64,000 nucleotides of DNA, taken from contig NZ_CP031455.1 of NCBI RefSeq assembly GCF_003391135.1, positions 5,254,001 through 5,318,000 of the forward strand, in the 5' to 3' direction. This DNA comes from Streptoverticillium olivoreticuli subsp. olivoreticuli (GTDB taxonomy: Bacteria > Actinomycetota > Actinomycetes > Streptomycetales > Streptomycetaceae). Shown one piece after another: positions 25,588 to 34,305 of this stretch (positions are counted from its first letter, which is position 1; every line of letters starts with the position of its first letter). The translations under genes were made by a program, and so were the position numbers. Under the pieces are notes generated by a model. That model worked only from the letters and a program-made list of their open reading frames with translations, ran no database searches and was not told the origin of the DNA.

Positions 25588-26136
25588 TCAGCGGACGGCC
25601 TCCAGGACCTCGGTGCAGCCGAGCGCGTCCGCGATGCCGCTCAGCGCGTCCCCGTCGAAGGACCGCAGCTCCCGCGGGCCCACCCCGAGGTCCTCCAGGA
25701 TCAGGTGGTCGCCCAGCGGCCCGGCGGGCACCGGCCGGGCGGCGGCCGAGGCGTCGGCCTCGTCCTCGTCCGGCTCGGGCTCGCCGTCCTCCGTGCCGTC
25801 GAGGTCCGGGAGGCTGCCCAGGTCGTTCTCGGCCTCGTCGCGGCCGAGCAGCTCGTCGGTGAGCATCGAGCCGTAGGCGTTGCGGCGGGCGGCCGCGGCG
25901 TCGGAGAGGTAGACCCGGGGGTCGTCCTCGCCGTCCACCCGGACGACACCGAACCAGGAGTCCTCCTGCTCGATGAGCACCAGGACCGTGTCGTCGTCGA
26001 CCGAGGACTCACGGGCCAGGTCGGCGAGGTCGGACAGGGTTTCCACGTTGTCGAGTTCTGTGTCGCTCGCTTGCCACCCGTCTTCGGTGCGCGCGAGCAG
26101 TGCGGCGAAGTACACCGTGACTCTCCCACTGGTCAT
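25588..26136 (-). CDS. tRNA adenosine deaminase-associated protein
   Basis: 182-aa protein of the conserved actinobacterial family found directly upstream of tadA. It begins VTVYFAALLARTEDGW and has a central acidic, low-complexity Asp/Glu segment (about residues 108-130), then a conserved C-terminal domain ending near DALGCTEVLEAVR. Two starts are possible, ATG 26136 or an internal GTG at 26115; the second has GGGAG at good distance. The biochemical role is not known. The gene order with tadA is conserved and suggests co-expression. Confidence 0.85.
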   Translation of the reverse strand: MTSGRVTVYFAALLARTEDGWQASDTELDNVETLSDLADLARESSVDDDTVLVLIEQEDSWFGVVRVDGEDDPRVYLSDAAAARRNAYGSMLTDELLGRDEAENDLGSLPDLDGTEDGEPEPDEDEADASAAARPVPAGPLGDHLILEDLGVGPRELRSFDGDALSGIADALGCTEVLEAVR

Positions 26137-26370
26137 AGGCGGTGCCGGGCCGGACGGGGACCACCCCGCCCACTCGGAATCGTGGCAGAAACCCGGCCGT
26201 TGCGAGAGGTCTTCCGCGCTGCGTCGTGCAGCAGTCCGAAGAGATGTGCCTCACGCGGGCTCCGTACGGGCGTCGCGGGCACGGGCGTGTCACCGAGCGT
26301 GTCGCGCCACGGCCGGCCGGCGGGCGGCCAGCGGGCGGTCCGGCGCGCCCGCGGGCGGGGCTCCGGCGGC

Positions 26371-26667
26371 TCACCAGCGGAAGGTCCGCATCCGCATCTG
26401 TTGGCGCATCCGGGCGGCCCGCGCCCGGCGCGGCTGCACCCGGTCGCGCAGCTCCTTCGCCTCGCCCAGCTCGCGGAGGAACTGCGCCCGTCTGCGCCGG
26501 CGCTCCATGTCGCTCTCGTCCTCCGCCGCCCTCGGGGGCCCGGGGTCGTCGCCGGGCCCGCTCCCGTACGTGTCATGGCCGCGCCGGGTGCCCGGGTTGT
26601 CCGGGGTACCCGCCGTGCCGGCCGTGTCCGTGGTGTCCGGATTCTCGCGGGTCTCGCGGTCAGCCAT
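26371..26667 (-). CDS. Small conserved hypothetical protein, basic C-terminus
   Basis: 98-aa protein. The first half is Thr/Gly/Pro/Asp-rich and probably disordered. The second half (about 50-98) is a strongly basic helix (MERRRRRAQFLRELGEAKEL then Arg/Gln-rich to the end), suggesting nucleic-acid contact. ATG 26667 has GAGGTGGTG upstream; an upstream GTG in frame is less likely. I do not recognise a named family. It lies between the tadA pair and upp, divergent from upp. Confidence 0.6.
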   Translation of the reverse strand: MADRETRENPDTTDTAGTAGTPDNPGTRRGHDTYGSGPGDDPGPPRAAEDESDMERRRRRAQFLRELGEAKELRDRVQPRRARAARMRQQMRMRTFRW

Positions 26668-26848
26668 GGGCAGCACCACCTCGCGCCGAGGTCCTCGCCC
26701 GGAGCCAGGGACCGGGCGTACGTGCCCACTTTCCCCCTAAGTGGTGGTTTGATGCCAGTGCAGCGACAGACTGTCGGAGGGCTTCGCGAGGGCACTGCCG
26801 CCCACCGCGCGGGAGCTGGCGCCCGAAAGCTCGGTTAATGTCGATGTC

Positions 26849-27484
26849 ATGCGGATCCACGTCGTCGACCACCCGCTGGTGGCGCACAAACTCACCACGC
26901 TGCGCGACAAGCGCACGGACTCTCCCACCTTCCGGCGCCTCGCCGACGAGCTGGTCACCCTGCTCGCGTACGAGGCCACGCGCGATGTGCGCACGGAGCA
27001 GGTGGCCATCGAGTCCCCGGTCACGGCGACCACCGGCGTCAAGCTGTCCCACCCCCGTCCCCTGGTGGTGCCGATCCTGCGCGCCGGTCTGGGCATGCTC
27101 GACGGCATGGTCCGGCTGCTGCCGACGGCCGAGGTCGGCTTCCTCGGCATGATCCGCAACGAGGAGACCCTCAAGGCGGAGACGTACGCGACCCGGATGC
27201 CCGAGGACCTCTCGGGCCGCCAGGTGTATGTGCTGGACCCGATGCTCGCCACCGGCGGCACGCTGGTCGCGGCGATCAACGAGCTGATCGAGCGCGGTGC
27301 GGACGACGTCACCGCGATCACCCTGCTGGCCGCCCCCGAGGGCGTCGAGGTCATGGAGCGCGAGCTCGAGGGCGCGCCGGTGACCGTGGTCACCGCCTCC
27401 GTCGACGAGCGGCTCAACGAGGACGGCTACATCGTCCCGGGCCTGGGCGACGCGGGCGACCGCATGTACGGCACGGCCGGCTGA
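26849..27484 (+). CDS. upp: Uracil phosphoribosyltransferase (housekeeping)
   Basis: 211-aa UPRT of the standard bacterial type. It begins MRIHVVDHPLVAHKLTTLRD, and DPMLATGGTLVAAI (about residue 130) is the PRPP-binding loop. The C-terminal GLGDAGDRMYGT motif binds uracil. It salvages uracil to UMP. ATG 26849. A strong hairpin follows at 27513-27542. This is the core-genome copy; a diverged second UPRT is encoded at 42307-43002 in the C-nucleoside cluster. Confidence 0.97.
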   Translation: MRIHVVDHPLVAHKLTTLRDKRTDSPTFRRLADELVTLLAYEATRDVRTEQVAIESPVTATTGVKLSHPRPLVVPILRAGLGMLDGMVRLLPTAEVGFLGMIRNEETLKAETYATRMPEDLSGRQVYVLDPMLATGGTLVAAINELIERGADDVTAITLLAAPEGVEVMERELEGAPVTVVTASVDERLNEDGYIVPGLGDAGDRMYGTAG

Positions 27485-27512
27485 CGGTCCCGTAAGAGCA
27501 CGGAAAGCACAC

Positions 27513-27542
27513 GGTGAGGGCCCCGCGACCGGGGCCCTCACC
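27513..27542. terminator. Bidirectional hairpin after upp
   Basis: GGTGAGGGCCCC-GCGACC-GGGGCCCTCACC, a perfect 12-bp stem between the ends of upp (+) and the convergent LytR_C gene (-). Confidence 0.85.
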
Positions 27543-27573
27543 GCGGCCGCTCACGCCGGAGGGCGGGGAGCGG

Positions 27574-28299
27574 TCAGCACTTCGCCGGGGCGGGCGCGGG
27601 TGCCTTGGAGGCCGGGGACTGCGACGGTGAGGCGGACGCCTCCTGCGACGCGGGCTCCGACGCGGGCTCGCCGCCCATCTCGGTGAGCGCCCGGTCGGCG
27701 TCCTGCTTCGCCGAGAGCTCCTTGAACTCCGCGCCGAGGATCAGGTCGACATCCTCGCCCGTGCGCTGGTCGTTCTTGACCTCCATGCCGCCCAGCTGGG
27801 TGCCGAGCACCTTCAGCGACCCGTCGGCGATCTCCGGGGCGCCCAGCAGGAGCCCCACGTTGGCGACCTTCTTGTCGTAGAGCTCGGGGGCGTTCCCCAC
27901 CTTGCCGATCCTGAAGCCGCGCTTTTTCAGCTCATCCGCGGTGATCTTGGCGAGCCCGCCGCGCGGCGTGGCGTTGTAGACGTTGACGGTGATCTCGTCG
28001 GGCCTGGGCAGTGGCTTGGGGGCGTCCGCGCGGCCGGCCGTGGCCGCCTTGCAGTCGCCCTTCCCGTTCTTGGTGCTCTTGCCGCCCTTGCCGTGTGCCG
28101 CCTGTGTCGTCTCGTCGCTCCCACCGGAGAAGACGTCGACGAGCTGGAGTGTCCCCCACCCGGCCAGCGCGAGCGCTGCGGCGACGGAGACGGCGGCGAG
28201 CACGATCCTGCGGCGATTTCTGGGGCGGCGCATGTGCGGGAAACGATTGCCCGTGATGCGGTACTTTCCGCCCATGCCGGGAGGGGTGAGCATGCTCAT
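27574..28299 (-). CDS. Membrane-anchored LytR C-terminal domain protein
   Basis: 241-aa protein. After a short basic N-terminus there is one membrane helix (about residues 31-52, IVLAAVSVAAALALAGW). A Lys/Gly-rich linker leads into a LytR_C domain (about 95-195) beginning ITVNVYNATPRGGLA. The tail is Ser/Pro/Ala-rich and ends in Cys. ATG 28299 was chosen because the sequence before it is not membrane-protein-like. Such proteins face the outside and are found beside cell-wall-polymer ligases, but no LytR-CpsA-Psr catalytic domain is present here, so the role is unknown. Confidence 0.83.
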   Translation of the reverse strand: MSMLTPPGMGGKYRITGNRFPHMRRPRNRRRIVLAAVSVAAALALAGWGTLQLVDVFSGGSDETTQAAHGKGGKSTKNGKGDCKAATAGRADAPKPLPRPDEITVNVYNATPRGGLAKITADELKKRGFRIGKVGNAPELYDKKVANVGLLLGAPEIADGSLKVLGTQLGGMEVKNDQRTGEDVDLILGAEFKELSAKQDADRALTEMGGEPASEPASQEASASPSQSPASKAPAPAPAKC

Positions 28300-28456
28300 G
28301 GGCGCAGCGTAGTGCCGGGCGGAGCCGCTGCCTACTAGATGATCAATGGGTTGCGCGCACGCCAACCCGAAAGGCCGAACAACGGCCGGAAACAGGCTCC
28401 ATTCGGGCCGTCGGGCCCGGTGTTGACCTGTCGACTGATCAGTCCGACCGGTCGGT

Positions 28457-28753
28457 TCAGCCCAGTTCGAGCACGCGTGCGTGGAGCACCTGGCGCTGCT
28501 GGAGCGCGGCGCGCACGGCGCGGTGCAGACCGTCCTCCAGATAGAGGTCGCCCTGCCACTTCACGACGTGGGCGAAGAGGTCTCCGTAGAAGGTGGAGTC
28601 CTCGGCCAGCAGGGTCTCCAGATCGAGCTGCTGCTTGGTGGTCACCAACTGGTCGAGCCGCACCGGGCGGGGGGCGACGTCCGCCCACTGCCGGGTGCTC
28701 TCCCGGCCGTGGTCGGGGTACGGCCGCCCGTTTCCGATGCGCTTGAAGATCAC
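28457..28753 (-). CDS. Small conserved actinobacterial protein, ParB/Srx-like or VapB-type
   Basis: 98-aa protein beginning MIFKRIGNGRPYPDHGRES. The middle (about residues 30-85) reads like a ParB/sulfiredoxin-type fold: a VRLDQLVTTKQQLDLETLL stretch, then a YLEDGLHRAVRAA helix pattern in which GLHR is in the place of the phosphate-binding G-x-HR motif. Databases often label this family as a VapB antitoxin, but no toxin gene is adjacent and I see no RHH or AbrB motif. ATG 28753. Confidence 0.6.
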   Translation of the reverse strand: MIFKRIGNGRPYPDHGRESTRQWADVAPRPVRLDQLVTTKQQLDLETLLAEDSTFYGDLFAHVVKWQGDLYLEDGLHRAVRAALQQRQVLHARVLELG

Positions 28754-28880
28754 ACGGAAAGCCTACCGGGCCAGTGGTCCCCGGCGCAGCCACGGCGCGG
28801 GAGTGCGAAGGCGACAATCGGCCGCATACCGGGAGTGAAGCCTGCCGGGCGCCCGGAAATATCCGGGTCGCCGACGGTGG

Positions 28881-29492
28881 TCAGCTGTTCGGGGGCACGA
28901 GCACGACGCCCGTGTACTCGACGGCGGACGTCCCCCGGTTGGCGTAGGAGTGCGGACGGTCGCCCGCCATGCGCAGTCCGTGACCCGCGGGCAGCACGGC
29001 CTCCCGGCCGCCGACGGTGACGGTCAGCGTGCCGTGCCGCACGTGCAGGAGCTCGACCGTCCCGGCGAGGTGGGGCTCGCTGTGGTGCTCCTCGCCGGGC
29101 GCGAGCCGCCAGTGCCACAGCTCGCCGCCGACCGGCTGGTTGGCGCCGGTGACGAGGGTGCCCGCACCGCCGTCGGGGCCGCTCCACAGGACGGGCTGGT
29201 CGGCGGGCGGCGTCGGCTGGAGCAGCGGCGCCGCGGGCTGCTGGAGCAGATCGGTCAGGGGCACGCCGAAGGCGTCGCAGAGGCGGATCAGAGTGGCGAG
29301 GTTCGGGTTGGAGCGGGCGTTCTCCAGCGCGACGAGCATGCCCTTGCTGACGTGCGCGCGGCCGGCGAGCGTGTCGAGGCTCCAGCCCCGTTCCTTGCGC
29401 AGCGCGCGGGTGCGGGCGGCGACGGCCTCCATGACGGACCGGTCGTCCTTCCCGGCGGACCGGTCGTCGGCGGGCGTGCTGTCGGAGCTCAT
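28881..29492 (-). CDS. XRE-family HTH regulator with C-terminal cupin
   Basis: 203-aa protein. An XRE HTH lies at about residues 20-75 (ALRKERGWSLDTLAGRAHVS ... GMLVALENARSNPNLATL). A cupin domain occupies about 110-200, with the His/Glu signature around EEHHSEPHLAGTVELLHV and the PHSYAN turn. This XRE-cupin class senses small molecules and often controls amino-acid or polyamine genes. ATG 29492. It is divergent from the B3/B4-domain gene across 82 bp, which it probably regulates. Confidence 0.88.
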   Translation of the reverse strand: MSSDSTPADDRSAGKDDRSVMEAVAARTRALRKERGWSLDTLAGRAHVSKGMLVALENARSNPNLATLIRLCDAFGVPLTDLLQQPAAPLLQPTPPADQPVLWSGPDGGAGTLVTGANQPVGGELWHWRLAPGEEHHSEPHLAGTVELLHVRHGTLTVTVGGREAVLPAGHGLRMAGDRPHSYANRGTSAVEYTGVVLVPPNS

Positions 29493-29574
29493 GCCGCCCA
29501 TCTTCCCGCAACTTCGGCTTCCGGTCGTTCGGTGTTACCTTCGAGTGCAGTGGAATGACCAACGGGAGGCTGGC

Positions 29575-30270
29575 ATGACGGTGGATCTCGAAACGGCGGC
29601 CGGGAGCGTGCGGGTGGACGACGCCGTGCGCGCGCTGCGGCCCGACTTCGCCGTCCTGGCGATCGCGGCGGACGGGCTGCCGACGGGCCCGACCGACGCC
29701 TGGTCGCGCGGCCTCCTCAAGGCCGCCGCCCAGACCGCCGCCGAGGTGGACGTCACGGCCGAACCGCACATCGCCGCCTGGCGGCAGGCGTACACGGCGT
29801 TCGGCGCCAAGCCCGGCCGCACGCGCAACAGCGCCGAGGCCCTGATCCGCCGTGCGCCCGCCGGACTGCCGGAGGTCAACCTCCTCGTCGACGTCTACAA
29901 CGCCGTGTCCGTCACCCACCGCCTGCCCGTCGGCGGCGAGGACCTCGGCGCGTACGAGGGCGCGCCGCACCTGGTCCGCGCCTCGGGCGACGAGCGCTTC
30001 GACACGGTGGCGAACGGCGGGCCCGCGGTCGAGCACCCGGAGCCCGGCGAGGTCGTGTGGTGCGACGACCTCGGTGTCACCTGCCGCCGCTGGAACCACC
30101 GGCAGTGCGTACGGACGCGCATCACGGAGACGACGACCTCAGCGCTCTTCCTGCTCGAACGGCTCGACCCGCTGCCCTTCGAGGCCCTCGACGCGGCGGC
30201 GGACGACCTCCTCGGCCGCCTCCGCGAACGCGCCCCGGGGCTGCGGGCCGTGACCCGCCTGGTGCGCTGA
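29575..30270 (+). CDS. B3/B4 domain protein (tRNA-synthetase editing-domain homologue)
   Basis: 231-aa stand-alone B3/4 domain, related to the editing module of phenylalanyl-tRNA synthetase beta chain. Recognisable segments are AYTAFGAKPGRTRNSAEAL (about residues 84-102), LVDVYNAVSVTHRLPVGGED (about 103-125) and CRRWNHRQC near 173. These proteins may hydrolyse mischarged aminoacyl-tRNA or free aminoacyl compounds. ATG 29575 with GGGAGG upstream. It is divergent from the XRE-cupin regulator. Confidence 0.85.
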   Translation: MTVDLETAAGSVRVDDAVRALRPDFAVLAIAADGLPTGPTDAWSRGLLKAAAQTAAEVDVTAEPHIAAWRQAYTAFGAKPGRTRNSAEALIRRAPAGLPEVNLLVDVYNAVSVTHRLPVGGEDLGAYEGAPHLVRASGDERFDTVANGGPAVEHPEPGEVVWCDDLGVTCRRWNHRQCVRTRITETTTSALFLLERLDPLPFEALDAAADDLLGRLRERAPGLRAVTRLVR

Positions 30271-30280
30271 GCCCGCGCGC

Positions 30281-30622
30281 TCACCCGAGCGCGAACAGCG
30301 CGGCGGGCACCCCCGCGCCGCCGACCATGCGGATCGGCTGGACGACCTCCGCGGGCAGCTGCCAGCCGAGCGCGGCGACCGCGACGCCCGCGGCCGAGGC
30401 GCCGATCACCGGGTTGCGCAAGGGCAGTTGGGCGAAGCGGCGCCACTGGCCGCGTACGCCCCGGTGCACGTCCAGGTCGATCAGCACCATGATCAACGGG
30501 GTGGCGAACGTGAACGCGAAGCGGCCGAGCACGGGTTGGGCGTGCGGGCCGAGGACGCCGGACCGGCCGGAGGCCCAGCCCAGCGCCGTCACGGCCCACA
30601 CGGGTATGAAGCCGGATATCAC
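30281..30622 (-). pseudogene. Remnant AEC-family (auxin efflux carrier) permease
   Basis: Only 113 codons, against about 300 for the family. The N-terminal piece (VISGFIPVWAVTALGWASGR) is a normal AEC first helix. After about 60 residues it jumps, still in frame, to a C-terminal-type segment (NPVIGASAAGVAVAALGWQL ... GAGVPAALFALG) and stops there, short of the usual end. The pattern indicates an internal deletion plus C-terminal truncation. The GTG start overlaps the stop of the upstream HhH gene. It is unlikely to encode a working transporter. Confidence 0.75.
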
Positions 30623-31221
30623 TTCTTCGACGGCTTCTTCGAGGCGGCCGCCTTGGCCGCGCGCTTCATCTCCTGCTTGTGCGCCCGCACCTTGGCGAGC
30701 GACTCGGGCCCGGTGATGTCCGCGACCGAGCGGTACGCGCCCTCCTCGCCGTACGCCCCGGCCGCCTCGCGCCAGCCCTCCGGCGTTACGCCCAGCCGCT
30801 TGCCCAGCAGCGCGAGGAAGATCCGGGCCTTCTGCTCGCCGAATCCGGGCAGCTCCTTGAGCCGCTCCAGCAGCTCCGCGCCGCTGCCGGCGTCGCCCCA
30901 CACGGCGCTCGCGTCACCGCCGTAGTGCTCGACGAGGTACTGGCAGAGCTGCTGGATCCGCTTGGCCATCGACCCCGGGTAGCGGTGCACCGCGGGCTTC
31001 TCCGACAGCAGCGCGGCGAACGCCTCGGGGTCGTGGGCGGCGATCTCGTACGCGTCCAGGTCGTCGCGGCCCAGCCGCCGCGCGATGGTGTACGGACCGG
31101 AGAACGCCCACTCCATGGGAACCTGCTGATCCAGCAGCATGCCGATCAGCGCGGCGAGCGGGCTCCGCCCGAGCAACTCGTCGGCGTCCGGCTGCTGGGC
31201 GAGGTGAAGGGTGATGTCCAT
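30619..31221 (-). CDS. HhH-GPD-type DNA glycosylase-like protein
   Basis: 200-aa protein of the actinobacterial HhH-GPD base-excision family. The segment LLDQQVPMEWAF (about residues 28-40) and the helix-hairpin-helix LKELPGFGEQKARIFLALLG (about 120-140) match the fold. The C-terminal tail (from about 175) is Lys/Ala-rich and disordered. ATG 31221. A clear catalytic Asp in the usual place is not obvious, so glycosylase activity is inferred. It is followed by an overlapping remnant AEC gene. Confidence 0.83.
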   Translation of the reverse strand: MDITLHLAQQPDADELLGRSPLAALIGMLLDQQVPMEWAFSGPYTIARRLGRDDLDAYEIAAHDPEAFAALLSEKPAVHRYPGSMAKRIQQLCQYLVEHYGGDASAVWGDAGSGAELLERLKELPGFGEQKARIFLALLGKRLGVTPEGWREAAGAYGEEGAYRSVADITGPESLAKVRAHKQEMKRAAKAAASKKPSKK

Positions 31222-31273
31222 GCCCCGATGATCACCCCGGGGAGGGCGCGGGAGGCGCTCCCACGCCCCGCGG

Positions 31274-31405
31274 TCACTTGTCGGCGTGGCCGCCGAGGTA
31301 GAACAGCAGCATGATGAAGCCCGCGAAGATGTGCGACACGAAGACATAGACCAGAACGCGCAGGGCGACCTGTTTCTCGCGCCACTTCTCGCTGTCAGCG
31401 GCCAT
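31274..31405 (-). CDS. Small membrane protein, DUF6126-like, 43 aa
   Basis: 43-aa ORF: a charged N-terminus (MAADSEKWREKQVALR), one hydrophobic helix (VLVYVFVSHIFAGFIMLLFY) and the short end LGGHADK. ATG 31405 is preceded by GGAGG. It matches the pattern of the tiny one-helix DUF6126 proteins of Streptomyces. Function unknown. Confidence 0.75.
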   Translation of the reverse strand: MAADSEKWREKQVALRVLVYVFVSHIFAGFIMLLFYLGGHADK

Positions 31406-31550
31406 CACGGGCCTCCCTCACTCCGGGACGGCCCCGGTGACCCCGCAAGTCTATCGCTGCGGTGTTCGATCACCGGGGCCGTCGAGTGTCTGGAGTGCCC
31501 GTATGCGCTCCCCCGTTTCCGGGGGAATTGTTCGGTCGTTCCCGGAGTGG

Positions 31551-31757
31551 CTACTCCGCGATCTCCGTCCGCTCCCACCACTCGTAGACGACCAGCCGGC
31601 CCTCCTCGGTCTCCCGGTGCCGTGACGTGACCTTGAAGTGCTCGTACCCGCCACGGAACGGGATCTTCAGCTCGACCCCGGGCGGAGTGATCGGCACGAT
31701 CCGATCGGGCAGTTCGTCCGGCCCACCTTCGAGGAATGCTCTGGCAGCGCTGCTCAT
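31551..31757 (-). CDS. DUF5988-family small protein
   Basis: 68-aa soluble protein, MSSAARAFLEGGPDELPDRI followed by a beta-rich part with YEHFKVTSR and VVYEWWERTEIAE near the end. This is the recognisable pattern of DUF5988, often found near regulators and specialised-metabolite genes in Streptomyces. No function is established. ATG 31757. Confidence 0.75.
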   Translation of the reverse strand: MSSAARAFLEGGPDELPDRIVPITPPGVELKIPFRGGYEHFKVTSRHRETEEGRLVVYEWWERTEIAE

Positions 31758-31873
31758 GCCCCAGTCTTCCCACAGAACCTCGGGCCACCGCTCCCCGGCG
31801 CGCCGAGGGCCGCCGACCCCGGGAGCCGGATCTTCCGTGCGGGCCGTTGACGCCCCTCCGGGCGCGGCCCGCG

Positions 31874-33058
31874 TCAGTGCCGCTCGGGCGCCTTCTTGGT
31901 GATCGCGTCGGCTATGCGCAGCGTCATCCGCATCTGGCCGGCGTCCCGGTGCGTGGGGTTGAAGGAGTACTCCGTGCGGCGCTTGCCGTCCCGGGTGGAG
32001 ACCATCGCCGAGTTGTAGCCGTACCGCTCACCGGTCTTGCCCCACAGGGTGACGCCGTTCACGGTGACCTTCTGCAGTCCCATGCTGTAGCCGGCGGGGG
32101 AGCCGTCATTCCGCATGCGCACGTCCTGGGACGGCAGGGTGAACATCTTGTCCAGCACGGGCTTCGGGAGCAGCTTGCCCGAGAACAGCGCGGAGATGAA
32201 GCGGTCCAGATCCCCGGTGGTGGAGATCATCTCGCCCTCGCCCCAGGCCTCCGACTGGTTGTAGTCGGTGGCGTCCTTCAGCGTGCCGTCGGACATCGCC
32301 AAGTAGCCGTGCACGTGCGGGCCGTGGATCTTGGGGTCGTTGCCGGGCACGGAGGTGTCCTTGAGCCCGAGCGGCCGCAGGATGCGGGCGTCGATCTCCT
32401 TGCCGTACGCGTGGCCGGTCACCTTCTCGACGAGCATCGCGGCCAGCACGTAGTTGATCCCGCGGTACTCCTGCTCGGTGCCCGGCCGGAACTTCAGGGG
32501 CTTCCGCGTCGACACGGCGACGAGCCGCTCGGGGGTCCACTGGTCGTAGCGGTGCGCGAGGACGTCCTCCGGAGTCGTCTTCTGCGGTACGTCCGCGCCG
32601 CTCTCGTCGGGGAGGCCGCTGGTGTGGTTCAGCAGCTGGCCGACGGTGATGGGGGCGTAGTCCTTCGGCAGCAGGCCGGGCAGGTAGTGCTGGACCGGGG
32701 TGTCGAGGTCCACGCGGTGCTCGGCGACCAGCTGCATCACGGTCGTGGCGACGAAGACCTTGGTGATGCTGCCGATCCGGAACCGGTCGTCCGCCCGCAC
32801 GGCGCGGCCGGTGCGGAGGTCGGAGGTTCCGGAGGTGCCGTACCACTGGCCCGCCGAGCCGCTCACCCGCAGCTGGGCCGCGGTGGCCTGGGGGTGCTGG
32901 AGGTCGGAGATGGCGGCCCGCAGCGCCTTGGTGTCGAGGGGCGGCGGCGTGGGCTCGGCAGCCGCGGCGCCGCTCGCGGGGAGGACGGCGGTCATCAGCA
33001 GTGCGCCGGCGACGGAAGCGCCGACCAGGGCCCGGCGGGACAGGGAGGAGGAGGTCAT
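31874..33058 (-). CDS. Secreted serine hydrolase, class C beta-lactamase/DD-peptidase fold
   Basis: 394-aa protein. A twin-Arg-like signal (SLSRRALVGASVAGALLM) with an AAAAEP cleavage region lies at residues 1-35. The catalytic SxxK is SITK near residue 97, HTSG lies near 147, a Tyr-containing GEMIST/YNQ region follows, and GKTG near 345 serves as the KTG triad element. It fits the D-alanyl-D-alanine carboxypeptidase/esterase group (PF00144). ATG 33058 has GAGGAGGAGG upstream. It acts outside the cell, probably on peptidoglycan peptides or esters. Confidence 0.88.
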   Translation of the reverse strand: MTSSSLSRRALVGASVAGALLMTAVLPASGAAAAEPTPPPLDTKALRAAISDLQHPQATAAQLRVSGSAGQWYGTSGTSDLRTGRAVRADDRFRIGSITKVFVATTVMQLVAEHRVDLDTPVQHYLPGLLPKDYAPITVGQLLNHTSGLPDESGADVPQKTTPEDVLAHRYDQWTPERLVAVSTRKPLKFRPGTEQEYRGINYVLAAMLVEKVTGHAYGKEIDARILRPLGLKDTSVPGNDPKIHGPHVHGYLAMSDGTLKDATDYNQSEAWGEGEMISTTGDLDRFISALFSGKLLPKPVLDKMFTLPSQDVRMRNDGSPAGYSMGLQKVTVNGVTLWGKTGERYGYNSAMVSTRDGKRRTEYSFNPTHRDAGQMRMTLRIADAITKKAPERH

Positions 33059-33576
33059 GGCTCCATGCTGTCGGCCGGGCGCCCTGTGATCATCCGGGGC
33101 GTCCCCCAGAGGACCCGGACGCGACCCTGAGGCGTGCCGGGGTCGGGGCGCGCGTGCCCTCGGGGTGCGGGGGTGTACGGCCTTGCGCCACAGCCGAGTT
33201 GGGGTTCGGGGCGGGGTTTTCGGACGAGTTATGGATATGGGCCCGGAACGCCAATCGATAATCAATCCTCCAGTTCCTTGGGGGAGTTGTGCGTATCGCG
33301 TTGTGTCAGGCGTTGTCGGTCATCGGAAGAAGTGATTCCGGTGGTCGTGGAGCGACGCGGCCCGGCGCGGGTCGATAGCGGATCGAAAAGATTGCCGTCA
33401 AGTGACCGACAGATTTTTTGACGACACTTGAAATACGCCTTTCCTTTACGTCCGTTGACCCCCTCGCGCCCCGGGTGTACCACGGGCGTCAATCGACCCG
33501 AAGGAGGCTCGCCCGCGACCGTCTTGATCAGCCGATACGCCCTTCCGACGGCAGGGAAGGTGGTAGTGGACAACTC

Positions 33577-33605
33577 TTGACATGTAGCCGGTCAACCCAG
33601 AGGAT
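33577..33605 (+). promoter_or_regulatory. Promoter-like -35/-10 pair upstream of the NRPS operon
   Basis: TTGACA and GAGGAT separated by 17 bp, pointing right, about 700 bp upstream of the A-Ox-PCP-TE gene. The -10 differs from TAGGAT at the first base. Confidence 0.45.
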
Positions 33606-33922
33606 CAGCACACCGGTTCACGACGAACCGCGAACGGAACTCGGCCCTCCGCAAGGAGGCCCGGGGGCCGTCGTCGGTGCTGCTCGGCCGGTCAGTTGCT
33701 CTATACATGGGGGGATGGATCCGGAATGGATCACAAACGAGTCGCCGCGCCTTGATGCCGTCGCGATAATTCGCGCAAATCAATGACGCTCGGGGAAATA
33801 CTGAAATCGAGCGCCGATTCCATTGAATGCATTCGGCGCCGCATATTCTGACGAGGGTCGCTCCGGGGGTGGATGCCGGGTGCCCGCGATCGTCACTGCA
33901 AGGGTGTTGCCTGGGGGGCGGC

Positions 33923-34015
33923 ATGAAAGACCTTGTCGACTTCCATTCGTTCAACTCCTGCCTCATTCCACGTAGTTGCGTAAGCGAAGCTCTCCTCGGA
34001 GGCCGTCGCCGGTGA
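33923..34015 (+). CDS. Possible 30-residue leader peptide
   Basis: ATG 33923 with a G-rich GGGGGGCGGC upstream encodes a 30-aa peptide, MKDLVDFHSFNSCLIPRSCV then a basic end. Two Cys and Ser/Phe content are notable, but there is no homology I can name. It could be a leader ORF or chance. Confidence 0.3.
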   Translation: MKDLVDFHSFNSCLIPRSCVSEALLGGRRR

Positions 34016-34305
34016 AGCCGACGGCGAGGACCGGTGCCCGCCGGGTCCGACGGATCCCGGGTGCCGCCGTGTGTCATGTCCGGTGCCCTGATCCGGCCGC
34101 TCTTCGCCGCGCCCTCGTCGGCGCGCGTCGTGCCGTGGCCGGGGGTTCGTGCGTCCCGTGCCCGCAGTAACGCCCCCGGGCGATACGGGCCCGGTGCCGC
34201 CCCGCGCGGATCCGGCCCGGTGACATCGGGGCGGGCTGTCCGAAGCTCTCGATCCCGCCTGGCCCGACCTGCGAGAAGAGCCTGGTCACTAAGGAGTTCA
34301 GCGAA

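Larger units (their letters stand above)
33059..34305. other. 1.25-kb gap upstream of the C-nucleoside cluster
   Basis: No convincing long gene. Base composition drops at 33230-33460 and 33700-33860. Visible signals are an inverted repeat TCAAGTG-N20-CACTTGA (33398-33404 and 33425-33431), a rightward promoter-like TTGACA (33577-33582) with GAGGAT at 17-bp spacing (33600-33605), and a 30-codon ORF at 33923-34015. The region probably carries the control sites of the NRPS operon. Confidence 0.6.

Noticed and set aside
33262..33573. 103-codon minus-strand frame in the gap before the C-nucleoside cluster
   Set aside because: Codon use and composition do not fit a Streptomyces gene, no start signal was seen, and no recognisable sequence appears.
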